Source of the DNA: Cyclobacteriaceae bacterium
Lineage (GTDB): Bacteria > Bacteroidota > Bacteroidia > Cytophagales > Cyclobacteriaceae
Reading direction: 5' to 3'
DNA: 64,000 nt
Assembly: GCA_019638395.1 (NCBI GenBank)
Contig: JAHBTX010000002.1
Span: 496,001-560,000, forward strand
Under the pieces are notes generated by a model. The model was not told the DNA's origin and did not search any database. It saw only the letters and a list, made by a program, of their open reading frames with translations. Position 1 is the stretch's first letter, and every line of letters starts with the position of its first letter. A program made the translations under genes and the position numbers. Below, piece after piece: positions 1-7,188 of the stretch.

Positions 1-327
1 ACCTTTTATACCGGTTGAGAACGCCATAGCCAGCGCGAAGGTTAACAATAAGATGCCACTGAGTTTGGCGACCAACTCCGTTTTAAATCCCACCAGCAAA
101 CACACGGGAAAAATTACCTCGGCTGCAGTAGCCACAATGGCCGAGGGTGAAACCAAGACCTCGGGCAACCACGGATTAATTACTTGTGTGTAGGCCACAA
201 AGTTTTCCCAATTGCCCCACACCGAAATTTTTGCCGGCCACCAACCAAACCGATCCGCTACAGCGGAAAGAAATGAAAGCGAAAGTGCGAGGCGAAGAAA
301 GAGTTTGATGTTTTGGGTAGCGAACAT
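1..327 (-). CDS. DoxX-like membrane protein, 3' end outside window
   Basis: The reading frame runs leftwards from the ATG at 325-327 and leaves the window after 109 codons without a stop. The visible part starts with MFATQNIKLFLRLALSLSFL, a first membrane helix, then a WGNWENFVAY segment and two further hydrophobic stretches (around residues 63-80 and 88-105). This arrangement, with a tryptophan-rich loop after helix 1, resembles the DoxX/DoxD family of small four-helix inner-membrane proteins. Members are of mixed and often unknown role (quinol-linked oxidation, detoxification). The missing C-terminus prevents a firmer call. The gene lies 161 bp after the Mrr-like gene on the same strand, with a palindromic repeat between them, so it is probably transcribed separately. 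Confidence 0.7.
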   Translation of the reverse strand, partial: MFATQNIKLFLRLALSLSFLSAVADRFGWWPAKISVWGNWENFVAYTQVINPWLPEVLVSPSAIVATAAEVIFPVCLLVGFKTELVAKLSGILLLTFALAMAFSTGIKG

Positions 328-376
328 GATAGCGGAAGATTTGTAGCTAAAGGTAGGAAAACTAATATGCCTTCGA

Positions 377-426
377 CAGATTTTAAAATCTGCATTATCT
401 GTAGTTCGATATCACAGATGTCGAAC
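377..426. repeat. Palindromic repeat family C, copy 1
   Basis: A perfect 16-bp palindrome (377-392, core GATTTTAAAATC) is followed 11 bp later by an imperfect hairpin with arms GTTCGA and TCGAAC (404-426). The same architecture, palindrome plus short spacer plus hairpin, recurs at 42933-43012 and 50683-50731, and partly at 52289-52333. It fills most of the 161-bp gap between the Mrr-like and DoxX-like genes. Its function is unknown; it could be a transcript-end structure or a REP-like element. Confidence 0.6.
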
Positions 427-488
427 AGTTTATGGGAAGTAGTAGTGCAATTGCTACTTTGTTGGCAACTGGGCTGCTTCTCCACTCT

Positions 489-1376
489 TTATAAGTTGGT
501 GAGCCAGTCACCTTTGATTTCAACTGTCTCAGTTAATTTTGTGTCAACACCCAATTTTAATTCTTTCATTTTATCACAAAGAAGTTCTCCGTCAATCAGG
601 TCAATTGGTGGAGCTCCGTCTCTGGTCGCTTCTTTAATTGCTTCTCTCGTAAAGGTCCCTGTTGTTATAACAAGTCCTTTGTCTGCACGTCCTTGCATTG
701 CTCCTCTAAAGTCTCGAATTTGACTTGGTGTTACGGAACCTCTGTACCGCTTGCACTGAAAAATAACATGAAAACTTAAGAGTCCGCTAACTCTAACAAT
801 TCCTTTTCCATCAATCCCTCCGTCTCCTGATTTTCCAGTCACCTCAACTTGAAAGAATCCACTTTCTCTTAGTAATCGTTGAGCAAGTCTTTCAAAAGCT
901 GCTGGTGTTATATTGTAAAGAATATTTAATAATTTCTCCTTCCATTCTTCGGTGTCGTCAACTTCATCACCAACTTCTTGTTCTATTTCGTCAGTCGTTT
1001 TCTTTGTTATCCTTGGTTTTGGTTCGGTAAGCTTATTCTGTTCTCTAACCGCTCTCGCAATTTCAATATGGTCAAGTTTGTCAACGTCAATGTCTGCCTT
1101 TGATAACGCCCAAATACCCCGTGAAGAATTTTCAAGAAGTCCAAACTTCTTTAAATATGTCCTGCTCCATGCAAGTCTATAATCAACTTCATTTGTTGTT
1201 CCTTCTTCCCCATGTGGAATTTGTAGAATGTCGTCAGGTAGTTTAGCAATTTCATACACTTTACTATTTATCTCCTCAACTGTTCCTGAACCACCTAACT
1301 GAATTAATGCTTTGACTGTCGGAATAATAAGTTGGTCAAACGAAGGTAAATTACTGTTCAGTTTTTTTCTTGCCAT
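489..1376 (-). CDS. Mrr-type restriction endonuclease (orphan)
   Basis: 295 residues with the two-part layout of the Mrr family. Residues 1-95 form a winged-helix region (Mrr_N, with the LAWSRTYLKKFGLLE segment around 68-82). A charged linker follows (115-145), then a PD-(D/E)XK-type nuclease domain (150-280). The catalytic signature is visible: E162 in the helix before the core, D189 in GDGGIDG and Q207-x-K209 in FQCKRY. Known Mrr enzymes cut modified DNA and act in the cytoplasm as type IV restriction. No methyltransferase or specificity gene lies nearby, which fits type IV. Start ATG at 1374-1376, 42 bp after the isomerase stop. Codons look more AT-rich than in the neighbouring housekeeping genes, suggesting acquisition. 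Confidence 0.88.
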   Translation of the reverse strand: MARKKLNSNLPSFDQLIIPTVKALIQLGGSGTVEEINSKVYEIAKLPDDILQIPHGEEGTTNEVDYRLAWSRTYLKKFGLLENSSRGIWALSKADIDVDKLDHIEIARAVREQNKLTEPKPRITKKTTDEIEQEVGDEVDDTEEWKEKLLNILYNITPAAFERLAQRLLRESGFFQVEVTGKSGDGGIDGKGIVRVSGLLSFHVIFQCKRYRGSVTPSQIRDFRGAMQGRADKGLVITTGTFTREAIKEATRDGAPPIDLIDGELLCDKMKELKLGVDTKLTETVEIKGDWLTNL

Positions 1377-1418
1377 GTCTTTATAGCTTGTTTGTCCCGA
1401 AGCCTTGCTGCCAAGCTG

Positions 1419-2282
1419 TTACACATCACAAATCCCAACCCCCTGCTTCAACGATGCCAACTTATCGGGGCGTTTGGGAATAAACTCCTGGCCTACAAAA
1501 CCGGTATAACCGGTTTCAACTATAGCCTTCATAATAGCCGGGTAGTATAACTCTTGTGTATCGTCAATTTCGTTGCGGCCCGGTACACCACCGGTGTGGT
1601 AATGGCCAATGTATTTATGGTGTTTACGGATGGTGGCAATTACATCGCCTTCCATAATCTGCATGTGGTAAATATCGTACAATAACTTAAAGTTGGGCGA
1701 GCCTAATTTCTCAGCCAGCGCTACACCCCAGGCGGTGTGGTCGCACTGGTAATCTTTATGATCCACTTTGCTGTTGAGTAATTCCATCTGCACCAGGATG
1801 TTATGTTGCTCAGCAATTTTCATAATCGGAGCTAAACCTTTGGCGCAGTTTTCAATGCCTTGTTCGGCACTCAGGCCATTGGCATTGCCGCTAAAGCAGA
1901 TTACACTTTTTAATCCCGCGGCAGCGGCTTTGGGAATACTGATGCTATAGTCTTTTAATAATTTTTCGTGCAGCGATGGATCGTTGAAGCCTTTGTTCAA
2001 TCCGACATCGGTAGCATAAGCCATTGCGCAGGTAAGTCCGTGCTTTTGTACAACAGCCCATTGGTCGGCACCCAATAACTCAATCGACTTTAGCCCGATT
2101 TCTTTAGCAGCTTTTGCCAGATCTTCGAGTGGTATGGAGTTGTAACACCATTGGCACACAGAGTGGTTGATTTTATTGTTGAGCGTTTCAGGAAGTTTGT
2201 GCATGGCTTTTACCATTTCGGGTAAAGCTACAACGCCTGCTGCGGTAGCGGCAATGGATTTAAGAGCTTGTTTGCGATTCAT
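1419..2282 (-). CDS. Secreted TIM-barrel sugar isomerase/epimerase (hydroxypyruvate isomerase-like)
   Basis: About 287 residues of the AP-endonuclease family 2 TIM-barrel fold. Metal-binding positions are recognisable in VQMELLN, the DIYHMQ segment, the HYHTGG segment and GFVGQEF near the C-terminus, as in hydroxypyruvate isomerase and xylose-isomerase-like epimerases. The N-terminus MNRKQALKSIAATAAGVVAL looks like an export signal of twin-arginine type with an R-K pair. I start at the ATG at 2280-2282, not at a TTG eight codons upstream, because the signal begins there. A near-identical copy of this start (MNRKQAIK then stop) lies 114 bp upstream. The substrate is not determined by the sequence. 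It is followed by the Mrr-like gene on the same strand. Confidence 0.8.
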   Translation of the reverse strand: MNRKQALKSIAATAAGVVALPEMVKAMHKLPETLNNKINHSVCQWCYNSIPLEDLAKAAKEIGLKSIELLGADQWAVVQKHGLTCAMAYATDVGLNKGFNDPSLHEKLLKDYSISIPKAAAAGLKSVICFSGNANGLSAEQGIENCAKGLAPIMKIAEQHNILVQMELLNSKVDHKDYQCDHTAWGVALAEKLGSPNFKLLYDIYHMQIMEGDVIATIRKHHKYIGHYHTGGVPGRNEIDDTQELYYPAIMKAIVETGYTGFVGQEFIPKRPDKLASLKQGVGICDV

Positions 2283-2396
2283 AGTTGTAAGGATTATATC
2301 ACGCAAAGGCGCAAAGACCGCAAAGAATTCTGTTTTTGCTTTGCGTACTTGGCGCCTTTGCGTGGCTATTTATTTAATTGCTTGTTTACGATTCAT
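2258..2396 (-). repeat. Duplicated gene start flanking a palindromic insert
   Basis: The 25 bp that encode the isomerase start (2258-2282) are repeated at 2372-2396 with 22 of 25 matches. Between them lies a segment whose 13-bp arms, 2300-2312 and 2352-2364 (CACGCAAAGGCGC and its exact complement), form a hairpin rich in CGCAAAG motifs. On the minus strand the upstream copy reads MNRKQAIK and stops at once. This looks like an old insertion that duplicated its target. A related CGCCTCTGCGCCTTTGCGG half-motif lies near 45080. Confidence 0.6.
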
Positions 2397-2524
2397 GCGT
2401 GAGAGATTAATTGAAAACTAAGGTACGAGATTTAATCTGATCTTAAACACGTTACTGGTTTCTGGTCTCTCGTTTCTGGTTGTAAGTCCTAAATGATTAG
2501 ATTACTCCAAACCAACCAGTAGCC

Positions 2525-2542
2525 TCCCGATAGTTATCGGGA
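2525..2542. repeat. Short perfect hairpin after the amidohydrolase
   Basis: Arms TCCCGATA and TATCGGGA with a 2-base loop, 16 bp beyond the stop of the minus-strand amidohydrolase. No T-tract follows on the minus strand, so it is not a standard terminator, though it could protect the 3' end of the transcript. The preceding 2421-2520 stretch holds no gene, only GTTTCTGGT-like direct repeats. Confidence 0.45.
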
Positions 2543-2558
2543 AACGAGTAACCAGCAA

Positions 2559-3818
2559 CTATTTCTCATTCCTATAAACCACCCCATCCTTCATTACAAA
2601 CTTTACCTTTCTCAGGTCAGAAATGTTTTTGGTGGGATCGCCCGATACAATCAGCAGGTCGGCTTTTAAACCGGGCTTAATAAAACCAACCTGGTTTTCG
2701 AGATGAAACGCCCGCGCGTTTACACTGGTAGCTGCTTTCAATACATCTAATGTGGGCATACCGTACTCCACCATCAGTTCTATCTCCAACACATTTTCGC
2801 CATGCGGAAACACACCTACATCGCCACCCATGCCAATGGTTACGCCACTGGCCAGTGCTTCTTTAAAACTTTTTTTCTTGTTGGTAACATTGGCAGGTTC
2901 TGGTGTTACGCCTTTCTTCCAACCACGGTATTGCGAGATTACATCCACAGCGGCCAGTGTGGGAATAAATGTAACGTTGTGTTCTTTCATCAGCTTACCG
3001 ATTTCAGCATCAATAAAATCACCGTGCTCAATGGTTTCGGCACCCGCTATCACCGCACGTTTAATAGCCTCTTTCGATTTTGCATGGCACACCAACACGC
3101 GACCACTGCTACGCGTTACTTCGTTAATCAACTTCAATTCATCTAATGTAAAAGCTGGTTGATCTTCTCCGTTTAATCCCCAGCGGTAATCGGCATACAC
3201 TTTAATAAAGTCGGCACCTTTGCCAATCTGATCGCGCACCACGCGAATCAAATCGTTGCCATCGGCTGCTTCTGCGCCCAGCATTATCTGTTGATCGTGA
3301 TCATAATTCTTCGGTCCGTACGAACCAGTCGAAACAATTGCCCGGCCCGCAACCATCAATCGCGGGCCTGGAATAATACCTTCGTTGATGGCACGCTTTA
3401 GCCCTACATCGGCATACCCAGCGCCTTCGGTGCCGAGGTCGCGCGCGGTAGTGAAGCCCGCCATCAAGGTATTTTTTGCATGAACGGTTGCGCGAGCGGT
3501 GCGATAGGTATCCGTTTCTTTCAGCACTTGTGTATCCCAATCGGTAATATTGTAGGGATATAACAACAGGTGCGAATGCCCTTCAATAAGTCCGGGTGTG
3601 AGCGTTGAGTTTGCAAAATTTATCTTGATTGCTTTGGCTGGTTCTTTAACAGAACTTTTGGAGCCGGCCGCAATTATCTTATCGCCTTCTACCAGTACAG
3701 CCCAACCTTCGTGCAACACTTCGCCATCAAAGATGCGATCGGCTGTGAGATAGTAGGTTTGTTGGCTGTAGCAAGTGTTGAAGGCTATCCATGCAATGAG
3801 AAGGAATAATGTTTTCAT
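2559..3818 (-). CDS. Exported amidohydrolase (imidazolonepropionase/prolidase-like)
   Basis: 419 residues. Residues 1-18 are a signal peptide ending at CYSQ, so the enzyme is probably periplasmic. The amidohydrolase superfamily metal set is complete: H81 and H83 in EGHSHLL, K206 in ADFIKVYAD (the usual carboxylated lysine), H245 in VLVCHAKS, H265 in TIEHGD and D333 in GMGGDVG. The C-terminal GLKADLLIV segment is the usual return to the beta-sandwich. Closest families hydrolyse Xaa-Pro dipeptides or cyclic amides; the substrate cannot be read from the sequence. The start ATG (3816-3818) overlaps by four bases (ATGA) the stop of a HicB-like remnant upstream on the same strand, so translation of the two may once have been coupled. 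Confidence 0.88.
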   Translation of the reverse strand: MKTLFLLIAWIAFNTCYSQQTYYLTADRIFDGEVLHEGWAVLVEGDKIIAAGSKSSVKEPAKAIKINFANSTLTPGLIEGHSHLLLYPYNITDWDTQVLKETDTYRTARATVHAKNTLMAGFTTARDLGTEGAGYADVGLKRAINEGIIPGPRLMVAGRAIVSTGSYGPKNYDHDQQIMLGAEAADGNDLIRVVRDQIGKGADFIKVYADYRWGLNGEDQPAFTLDELKLINEVTRSSGRVLVCHAKSKEAIKRAVIAGAETIEHGDFIDAEIGKLMKEHNVTFIPTLAAVDVISQYRGWKKGVTPEPANVTNKKKSFKEALASGVTIGMGGDVGVFPHGENVLEIELMVEYGMPTLDVLKAATSVNARAFHLENQVGFIKPGLKADLLIVSGDPTKNISDLRKVKFVMKDGVVYRNEK

Positions 3819-3994
3819 TGGATTGAAATTATGGTTGGAGCTTCCGAATCTTCAAAATGGCATTTTAATTGCTTCCGAAATATTTTCCTTGACTTCTTCC
3901 AAAGTCTCGCCTTCTGTAAATATTGAATACTCAAGGCTCGGGCTTCAAAACCACCATCAATTGATGGTTGAATCTGAAATTTTATTTCTTTCAT
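3815..3994 (-). pseudogene. HicB-like antitoxin remnant with two compensating frameshifts
   Basis: The frame from ATG 3992-3994 to TGA 3815-3817 is open for 59 residues. Residues 1-21 (MKEIKFQIQPSIDGGFEARA and L) and the last 16 (KCHFEDSEAPTIISIQ) match the small HicB-like family. The middle, about residues 22-43, is nonsense in this frame. One base over, the same DNA reads EYSIFTEGETLEEVKENISE then AIK, exactly the missing HicB core. A lost base near 3931 and an extra A in the AAAA run near 3865 would produce this. No HicA partner is adjacent. The last bases overlap the amidohydrolase start. Sequencing error is the alternative explanation. Confidence 0.65.
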
Positions 3995-4023
3995 TCACCC
4001 AATGTACCATGTTCACCAAAAAC

Positions 4024-4053
4024 AAAAAAACCTTCTGTAAAGAAGGCTTTTTT
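4024..4053 (-). terminator. Rho-independent terminator after tpx
   Basis: Stem CCTTCT (4031-4036) with AGAAGG (4041-4046), loop of four bases, flanked by a run of A on the left and CTTTTTT on the right, so it can work in both directions. It lies about 22 bp beyond the tpx stop on the minus strand. Confidence 0.8.
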
Positions 4054-4074
4054 CTATCATGTGATTGGTAATTT

Positions 4075-4572
4075 CTAAATCGCCTTCAAAGCCGAATCAT
4101 AATCGGGCTCTTCACCAATTTGTGGAACCAGTTCGGTATATTTTATTTTTCCGGTGGTATCAATTACAACTACAGCGCGTGCAAACAATCCTGCGAAAGC
4201 GCTGTCGATCAATTCAACTCCATAGTTTTTACCAAACCCACGGTTACGGAAATCAGAAACCAGAAAAACTTTGTCAATGCCTTCGGCACCACAAAAGCGT
4301 TTCTGGGCAAAAGGTAAATCTTTCGATACACAAAAGATCACCGTGTTATCAACAGATGCAGCCAGTTTATTAAACTCATGCACCGAAGCAGCACACACGT
4401 TGGTATCTACACTCGGAAAAATGTTCAGCACAATGTTTTTGCCTTTGTGATCGCTCAGCTTTACATCTTTCATATCAGCCGATGTAAAAATGAAATCGGG
4501 AGCGGAAGAACCGACAGCCGGTAAATTGCCAACAGTATTTGCATCGGCAGGACCAAGTTTGGTTAAGGCCAT
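4075..4572 (-). CDS. tpx: Thiol peroxidase (peroxiredoxin, Tpx type)
   Basis: 165 residues, the full length for Tpx. The peroxidatic cysteine is C60 in the family motif SVDTNVC, and the resolving cysteine is C94 in RFCGAEG, the pair that forms the intramolecular disulfide in atypical two-cysteine peroxiredoxins. Cytoplasmic; reduces hydrogen peroxide and alkyl hydroperoxides with electrons from thioredoxin. It stands alone between the HicB remnant and DUF4293 on the minus strand with its own terminator. Confidence 0.95.
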   Translation of the reverse strand: MALTKLGPADANTVGNLPAVGSSAPDFIFTSADMKDVKLSDHKGKNIVLNIFPSVDTNVCAASVHEFNKLAASVDNTVIFCVSKDLPFAQKRFCGAEGIDKVFLVSDFRNRGFGKNYGVELIDSAFAGLFARAVVVIDTTGKIKYTELVPQIGEEPDYDSALKAI

Positions 4573-4624
4573 AGTATTAATTGTTTAGATGGATATTCAA
4601 TAAAACAGAAGCTGGGTAAAAATG

Positions 4625-5092
4625 TTAACGCAGGCGATCTGAATCGCGCACGAGTTTTTCATCTCTGCGAATAAACCGCACCGCCAGCCAATTGCAGGCT
4701 ACGCCAATAAACATAATCCACAAAACCGGGGGCAAATGAGCTGAGCCAGCTCCATATTCGTTTGATATTTGTGTAAAGAAATAAACAGCCGAGCCTAAAG
4801 CTGCCGCAAGAATTAATGAATTAAGCGTGCCCAACTTAATTTGGGTAATGCGATTATCGAACCGCCTGATTTCTATAACGGCAATGGTGGCGGCAGCAAT
4901 CATTAAGATAGCCGTAAGGGAATAGGGAAAATAGGCGGTGGTGCGTTGCCCGGCTTCAATAGTTGAAAAGTGTAACGGAAAAAGTTGAATTTCTTTTGCT
5001 CCTTCCACAACTTTAAGAAGCGGCAGAAAGAGGCTTACTACCATACTGGCCACCACTAATCCGAGAAACACCGTTTGTATTCTTTGCCACAT
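4625..5092 (-). CDS. DUF4293 membrane protein
   Basis: 155 residues with four predicted membrane helices (about 8-27, 55-73, 89-107, 124-142). The start MWQRIQTVFL is characteristic of DUF4293, a family largely restricted to Bacteroidota and of unknown function. Charged residues follow helix 2 (EIRRFDNR) and the C-terminus (RRDEKLVRDSDRLR), consistent with these faces being cytoplasmic. Transcribed away from the thiolase gene; a TAGTTTTG box lies 25 bp upstream of its start. Confidence 0.85.
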   Translation of the reverse strand: MWQRIQTVFLGLVVASMVVSLFLPLLKVVEGAKEIQLFPLHFSTIEAGQRTTAYFPYSLTAILMIAAATIAVIEIRRFDNRITQIKLGTLNSLILAAALGSAVYFFTQISNEYGAGSAHLPPVLWIMFIGVACNWLAVRFIRRDEKLVRDSDRLR

Positions 5093-5116
5093 AGAAGGGT
5101 TGCGTTAACTTGCCTG

Positions 5117-5124
5117 CAAAACTA
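5117..5124 (-). promoter_or_regulatory. Bacteroidota -7 promoter box for DUF4293
   Basis: Minus-strand TAGTTTTG matches the TAnnTTTG consensus of Bacteroidota primary sigma factors exactly. It sits 25 bp before the DUF4293 ATG in the divergent region with the thiolase gene. TTTG tetramers lie upstream at 5136-5139, closer than the usual -33 spacing. Confidence 0.5.
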
Positions 5125-5154
5125 CTTAAATAGCGCAAAGCCCGAATCAATTCT

Positions 5155-6369
5155 ATGACAAAATCAGTTTATGTGCTGGATATTTTACGCACCCCGATTG
5201 GAAAGTTTGGCGGTGCATTGGCTTCGGTGCGCCCCGATGACCTCGCGGCTGGCGTTATTAAAAAATTAATTGCCCGAAATCCGACTGTGGATGTTAACCA
5301 ACTGGAAGATGTGGTGTTTGGTGCAGCTAACCAGGCCGGTGAAGACAATCGAAATGTGGCGCGCATGGCTTTGTTGCTGGCTGGTTTACCGAAAGAGATT
5401 GGCGGTGTAACTGTAAATCGTTTATGTGCTTCGGGTTTGCAAGCTATTATGGACGCCACGCGGGCAATTGCCAATGGCGATGGCGATTGTTACATAGCCG
5501 GAGGCGTGGAAAGTATGAGTCGCGCACCGTTTGTAATGGCTAAAGCCGAAGAACCCTTTTCGCGCAAAGCCGAAATTTTTGATACTACTATCGGCTGGCG
5601 ATTTGTTAACTCAAAACTTTCAAAGTTGTATCATCCATATTCGATGGGTGAAACGGCCGAGAACGTGGCGGAGAAATGGAAGATTACGCGCGAAGCACAA
5701 GACACGTTTGGCCTGGCATCGCAACAGAAATATTTTGCTGCACATAAGGCCAATCGGTTTAAAGAAGAGTTGGTGTCGGTATCCGTTACCAAAGGCAAAG
5801 AAACATTTGAGTTTACGCAAGATGAATACCCACGCGAAACTTCGCTTGAAAAACTTGCCCAGCTTAAACCCGCTTTCCGCGAAGACGGAACTGTAACAGC
5901 CGGAAATTCTTCCGGTATTAATGATGGCGCGGCAGCGGCTTTATTGATTAGTGATGCTTACGCGAAAACAATTTCACAAAAACCATTGGCTCGGGTAGTG
6001 GCAATGGCTGTTGCCGGAGTTGATCCGGCCTATATGGGTGTAGGCCCGGTACCTGCTGTGAAGAAAGCATTGCAACGGGCCGGTCTAAAAATTTCCGATA
6101 TCGGTTTGTTCGAATTGAACGAAGCGTTCGCGGCACAATCGCTTGCCTGCATACAAGATTTAGGAATTAATCCAGAACTGGTGAATGTAAATGGTGGAGC
6201 CATTGCCATCGGACATCCGTTGGGATGCAGTGGTGTTCGCATCAGCGCAACCCTCATCCACGAAATGCAAAAACGAAAAGTTAAATACGGAGTGGCCACC
6301 ATGTGCATTGGTGTAGGGCAGGGTGCTGCAGTGGTGTACGAAAATTGTCAATTGTCAATTGTCAATTGA
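5155..6369 (+). CDS. Acetyl-CoA/3-oxoacyl-CoA thiolase
   Basis: 404 residues, typical thiolase length. The acyl-carrying nucleophile is C91 in NRLCASGLQA, and the second-site pair H354 (GHPLGCSG) and C384 (ATMCIGVGQG) is present. GEDNRNVARMA near residues 62-72 is typical of the PcaF/PaaJ 3-oxoadipyl-CoA branch, but general acetyl-CoA acyltransferases share it, and no aromatic-degradation genes are nearby. Cytoplasmic; cleaves or forms 3-oxoacyl-CoA. The last eight residues, NCQLSIVN, are encoded by a 7-bp tandem repeat rather than by family sequence. The stop lies inside the repeat, 8 bp before truA. Confidence 0.93.
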   Translation: MTKSVYVLDILRTPIGKFGGALASVRPDDLAAGVIKKLIARNPTVDVNQLEDVVFGAANQAGEDNRNVARMALLLAGLPKEIGGVTVNRLCASGLQAIMDATRAIANGDGDCYIAGGVESMSRAPFVMAKAEEPFSRKAEIFDTTIGWRFVNSKLSKLYHPYSMGETAENVAEKWKITREAQDTFGLASQQKYFAAHKANRFKEELVSVSVTKGKETFEFTQDEYPRETSLEKLAQLKPAFREDGTVTAGNSSGINDGAAAALLISDAYAKTISQKPLARVVAMAVAGVDPAYMGVGPVPAVKKALQRAGLKISDIGLFELNEAFAAQSLACIQDLGINPELVNVNGGAIAIGHPLGCSGVRISATLIHEMQKRKVKYGVATMCIGVGQGAAVVYENCQLSIVN

Positions 6370-6374
6370 CAATT
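6344..6374. repeat. ATTGTCA tandem repeat and 18-bp palindrome across the thiolase stop
   Basis: Three head-to-tail copies of ATTGTCA (6344-6364) lead into a perfect 18-bp palindrome at 6357-6374. The palindrome contains the thiolase TGA (6367-6369) and ends three bases before the truA ATG. It forms a hairpin at the junction of the two genes. Confidence 0.75.
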
Positions 6375-6377
6375 TAT

Positions 6378-7121
6378 ATGCGTTACTTCTTCGAAATATC
6401 CTACAACGGCACCCCGTATCACGGTTGGCAGAATCAACCCAATGCCATTAGTGTGCAGCAGGTGGTGGAAGATTGTTTCACCAAAGTGTTTCGCAAAAAA
6501 ATTGATATTGTGGGTAGCGGCCGCACGGATACCGGTGTGCACTGCGTGCGGCAATTCTTTCATGCTGATATTGATGCAAAGCTGAATGAAGAAGAATGGT
6601 TGCCAAAACTTAATTCCATTCTTCCGCGCTTTATTGCGATTAATTCAATTCGGTTGGTAAAACCCGATGCCAGTGCCCGGTACGATGCGCAAGCACGCAC
6701 CTACGAGTATCATATAACACGCGTTAAAAATCCGATTTTGCTTGAACGTGCCTATTATTTTTTCAGACCGTTGGATATGGAAACAATGGAACGCGCTACC
6801 AGTTTGCTTTTAGGCGAACACGACTTTCAATGCTTCAGCAAAACAAACACCGATGTAAATCATTTTATTTGCACCATTAAATCGGCCCGCTGGAATCAAA
6901 AAGGCGACATGCTCGTTTTTACGATTTCCGCAAACCGGTTTTTACGGGGTATGGTACGATCAATTGTGGGAACTTTGCTGAACGTGGGCTCTGGTAAAAC
7001 AACCTTAAAGCAGTTTGAGCAAATATTAAAAAGTAAAGATCGCAAGCAGGCCGGTATGAATGTGCCAGCCGATGCCTTGTATTTGGTGAACGTAAAGTAT
7101 CCGAAATCAATTTTTTTATAA
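6378..7121 (+). CDS. truA: tRNA pseudouridine(38-40) synthase TruA
   Basis: 247 residues, standard for TruA. The catalytic aspartate is D51 in the family motif GRTDTGVH. The N-terminal RYFFEISYNGTPYHGWQ and the later RFLRGMVRSIVGTLL segment are also family signatures. Cytoplasmic; modifies U38-U40 in the anticodon arm of many tRNAs. I start at the ATG at 6378-6380: an upstream in-frame ATG at 6303 would add 25 residues read across the thiolase tail and the repeat, with no family similarity. Confidence 0.95.
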   Translation: MRYFFEISYNGTPYHGWQNQPNAISVQQVVEDCFTKVFRKKIDIVGSGRTDTGVHCVRQFFHADIDAKLNEEEWLPKLNSILPRFIAINSIRLVKPDASARYDAQARTYEYHITRVKNPILLERAYYFFRPLDMETMERATSLLLGEHDFQCFSKTNTDVNHFICTIKSARWNQKGDMLVFTISANRFLRGMVRSIVGTLLNVGSGKTTLKQFEQILKSKDRKQAGMNVPADALYLVNVKYPKSIFL

Positions 7122-7130
7122 TTCTATTAA

Positions 7131-7180
7131 CCTGTAAGGTTTATAATTTAAGTAGCTAAAAAAAGCCTTACAGATTTTTA
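7131..7180 (+). terminator. Possible weak terminator after truA
   Basis: CTGTAAGG (7132-7139) pairs with CCTTACAG (7166-7173) around a long 26-base loop, followed by ATTTTTA. The large loop makes it weak. It separates truA from the ABC exporter gene at 7189. Confidence 0.35.
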
Positions 7181-7188
7181 ACGTTAAG

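Noticed and set aside
258-485. Minus-strand open frame of 75 codons over the DoxX start and repeat C.
   Set aside because: It runs through a palindromic repeat and out of frame over the DoxX N-terminus; codon pattern and composition do not look coding, whereas the DoxX frame to 327 does.
1385-1417. Hairpin AGCTTG/CAAGCT between the isomerase and Mrr genes as a terminator or attC site.
   Set aside because: Six-bp arms with a long loop and no T-tract; no R'/R'' core boxes.
6303-6377. N-terminal extension of truA from the ATG at 6303.
   Set aside because: It reads the thiolase end and the ATTGTCA repeat in another frame; TruA homology begins at MRYFFEISYNG (6378).
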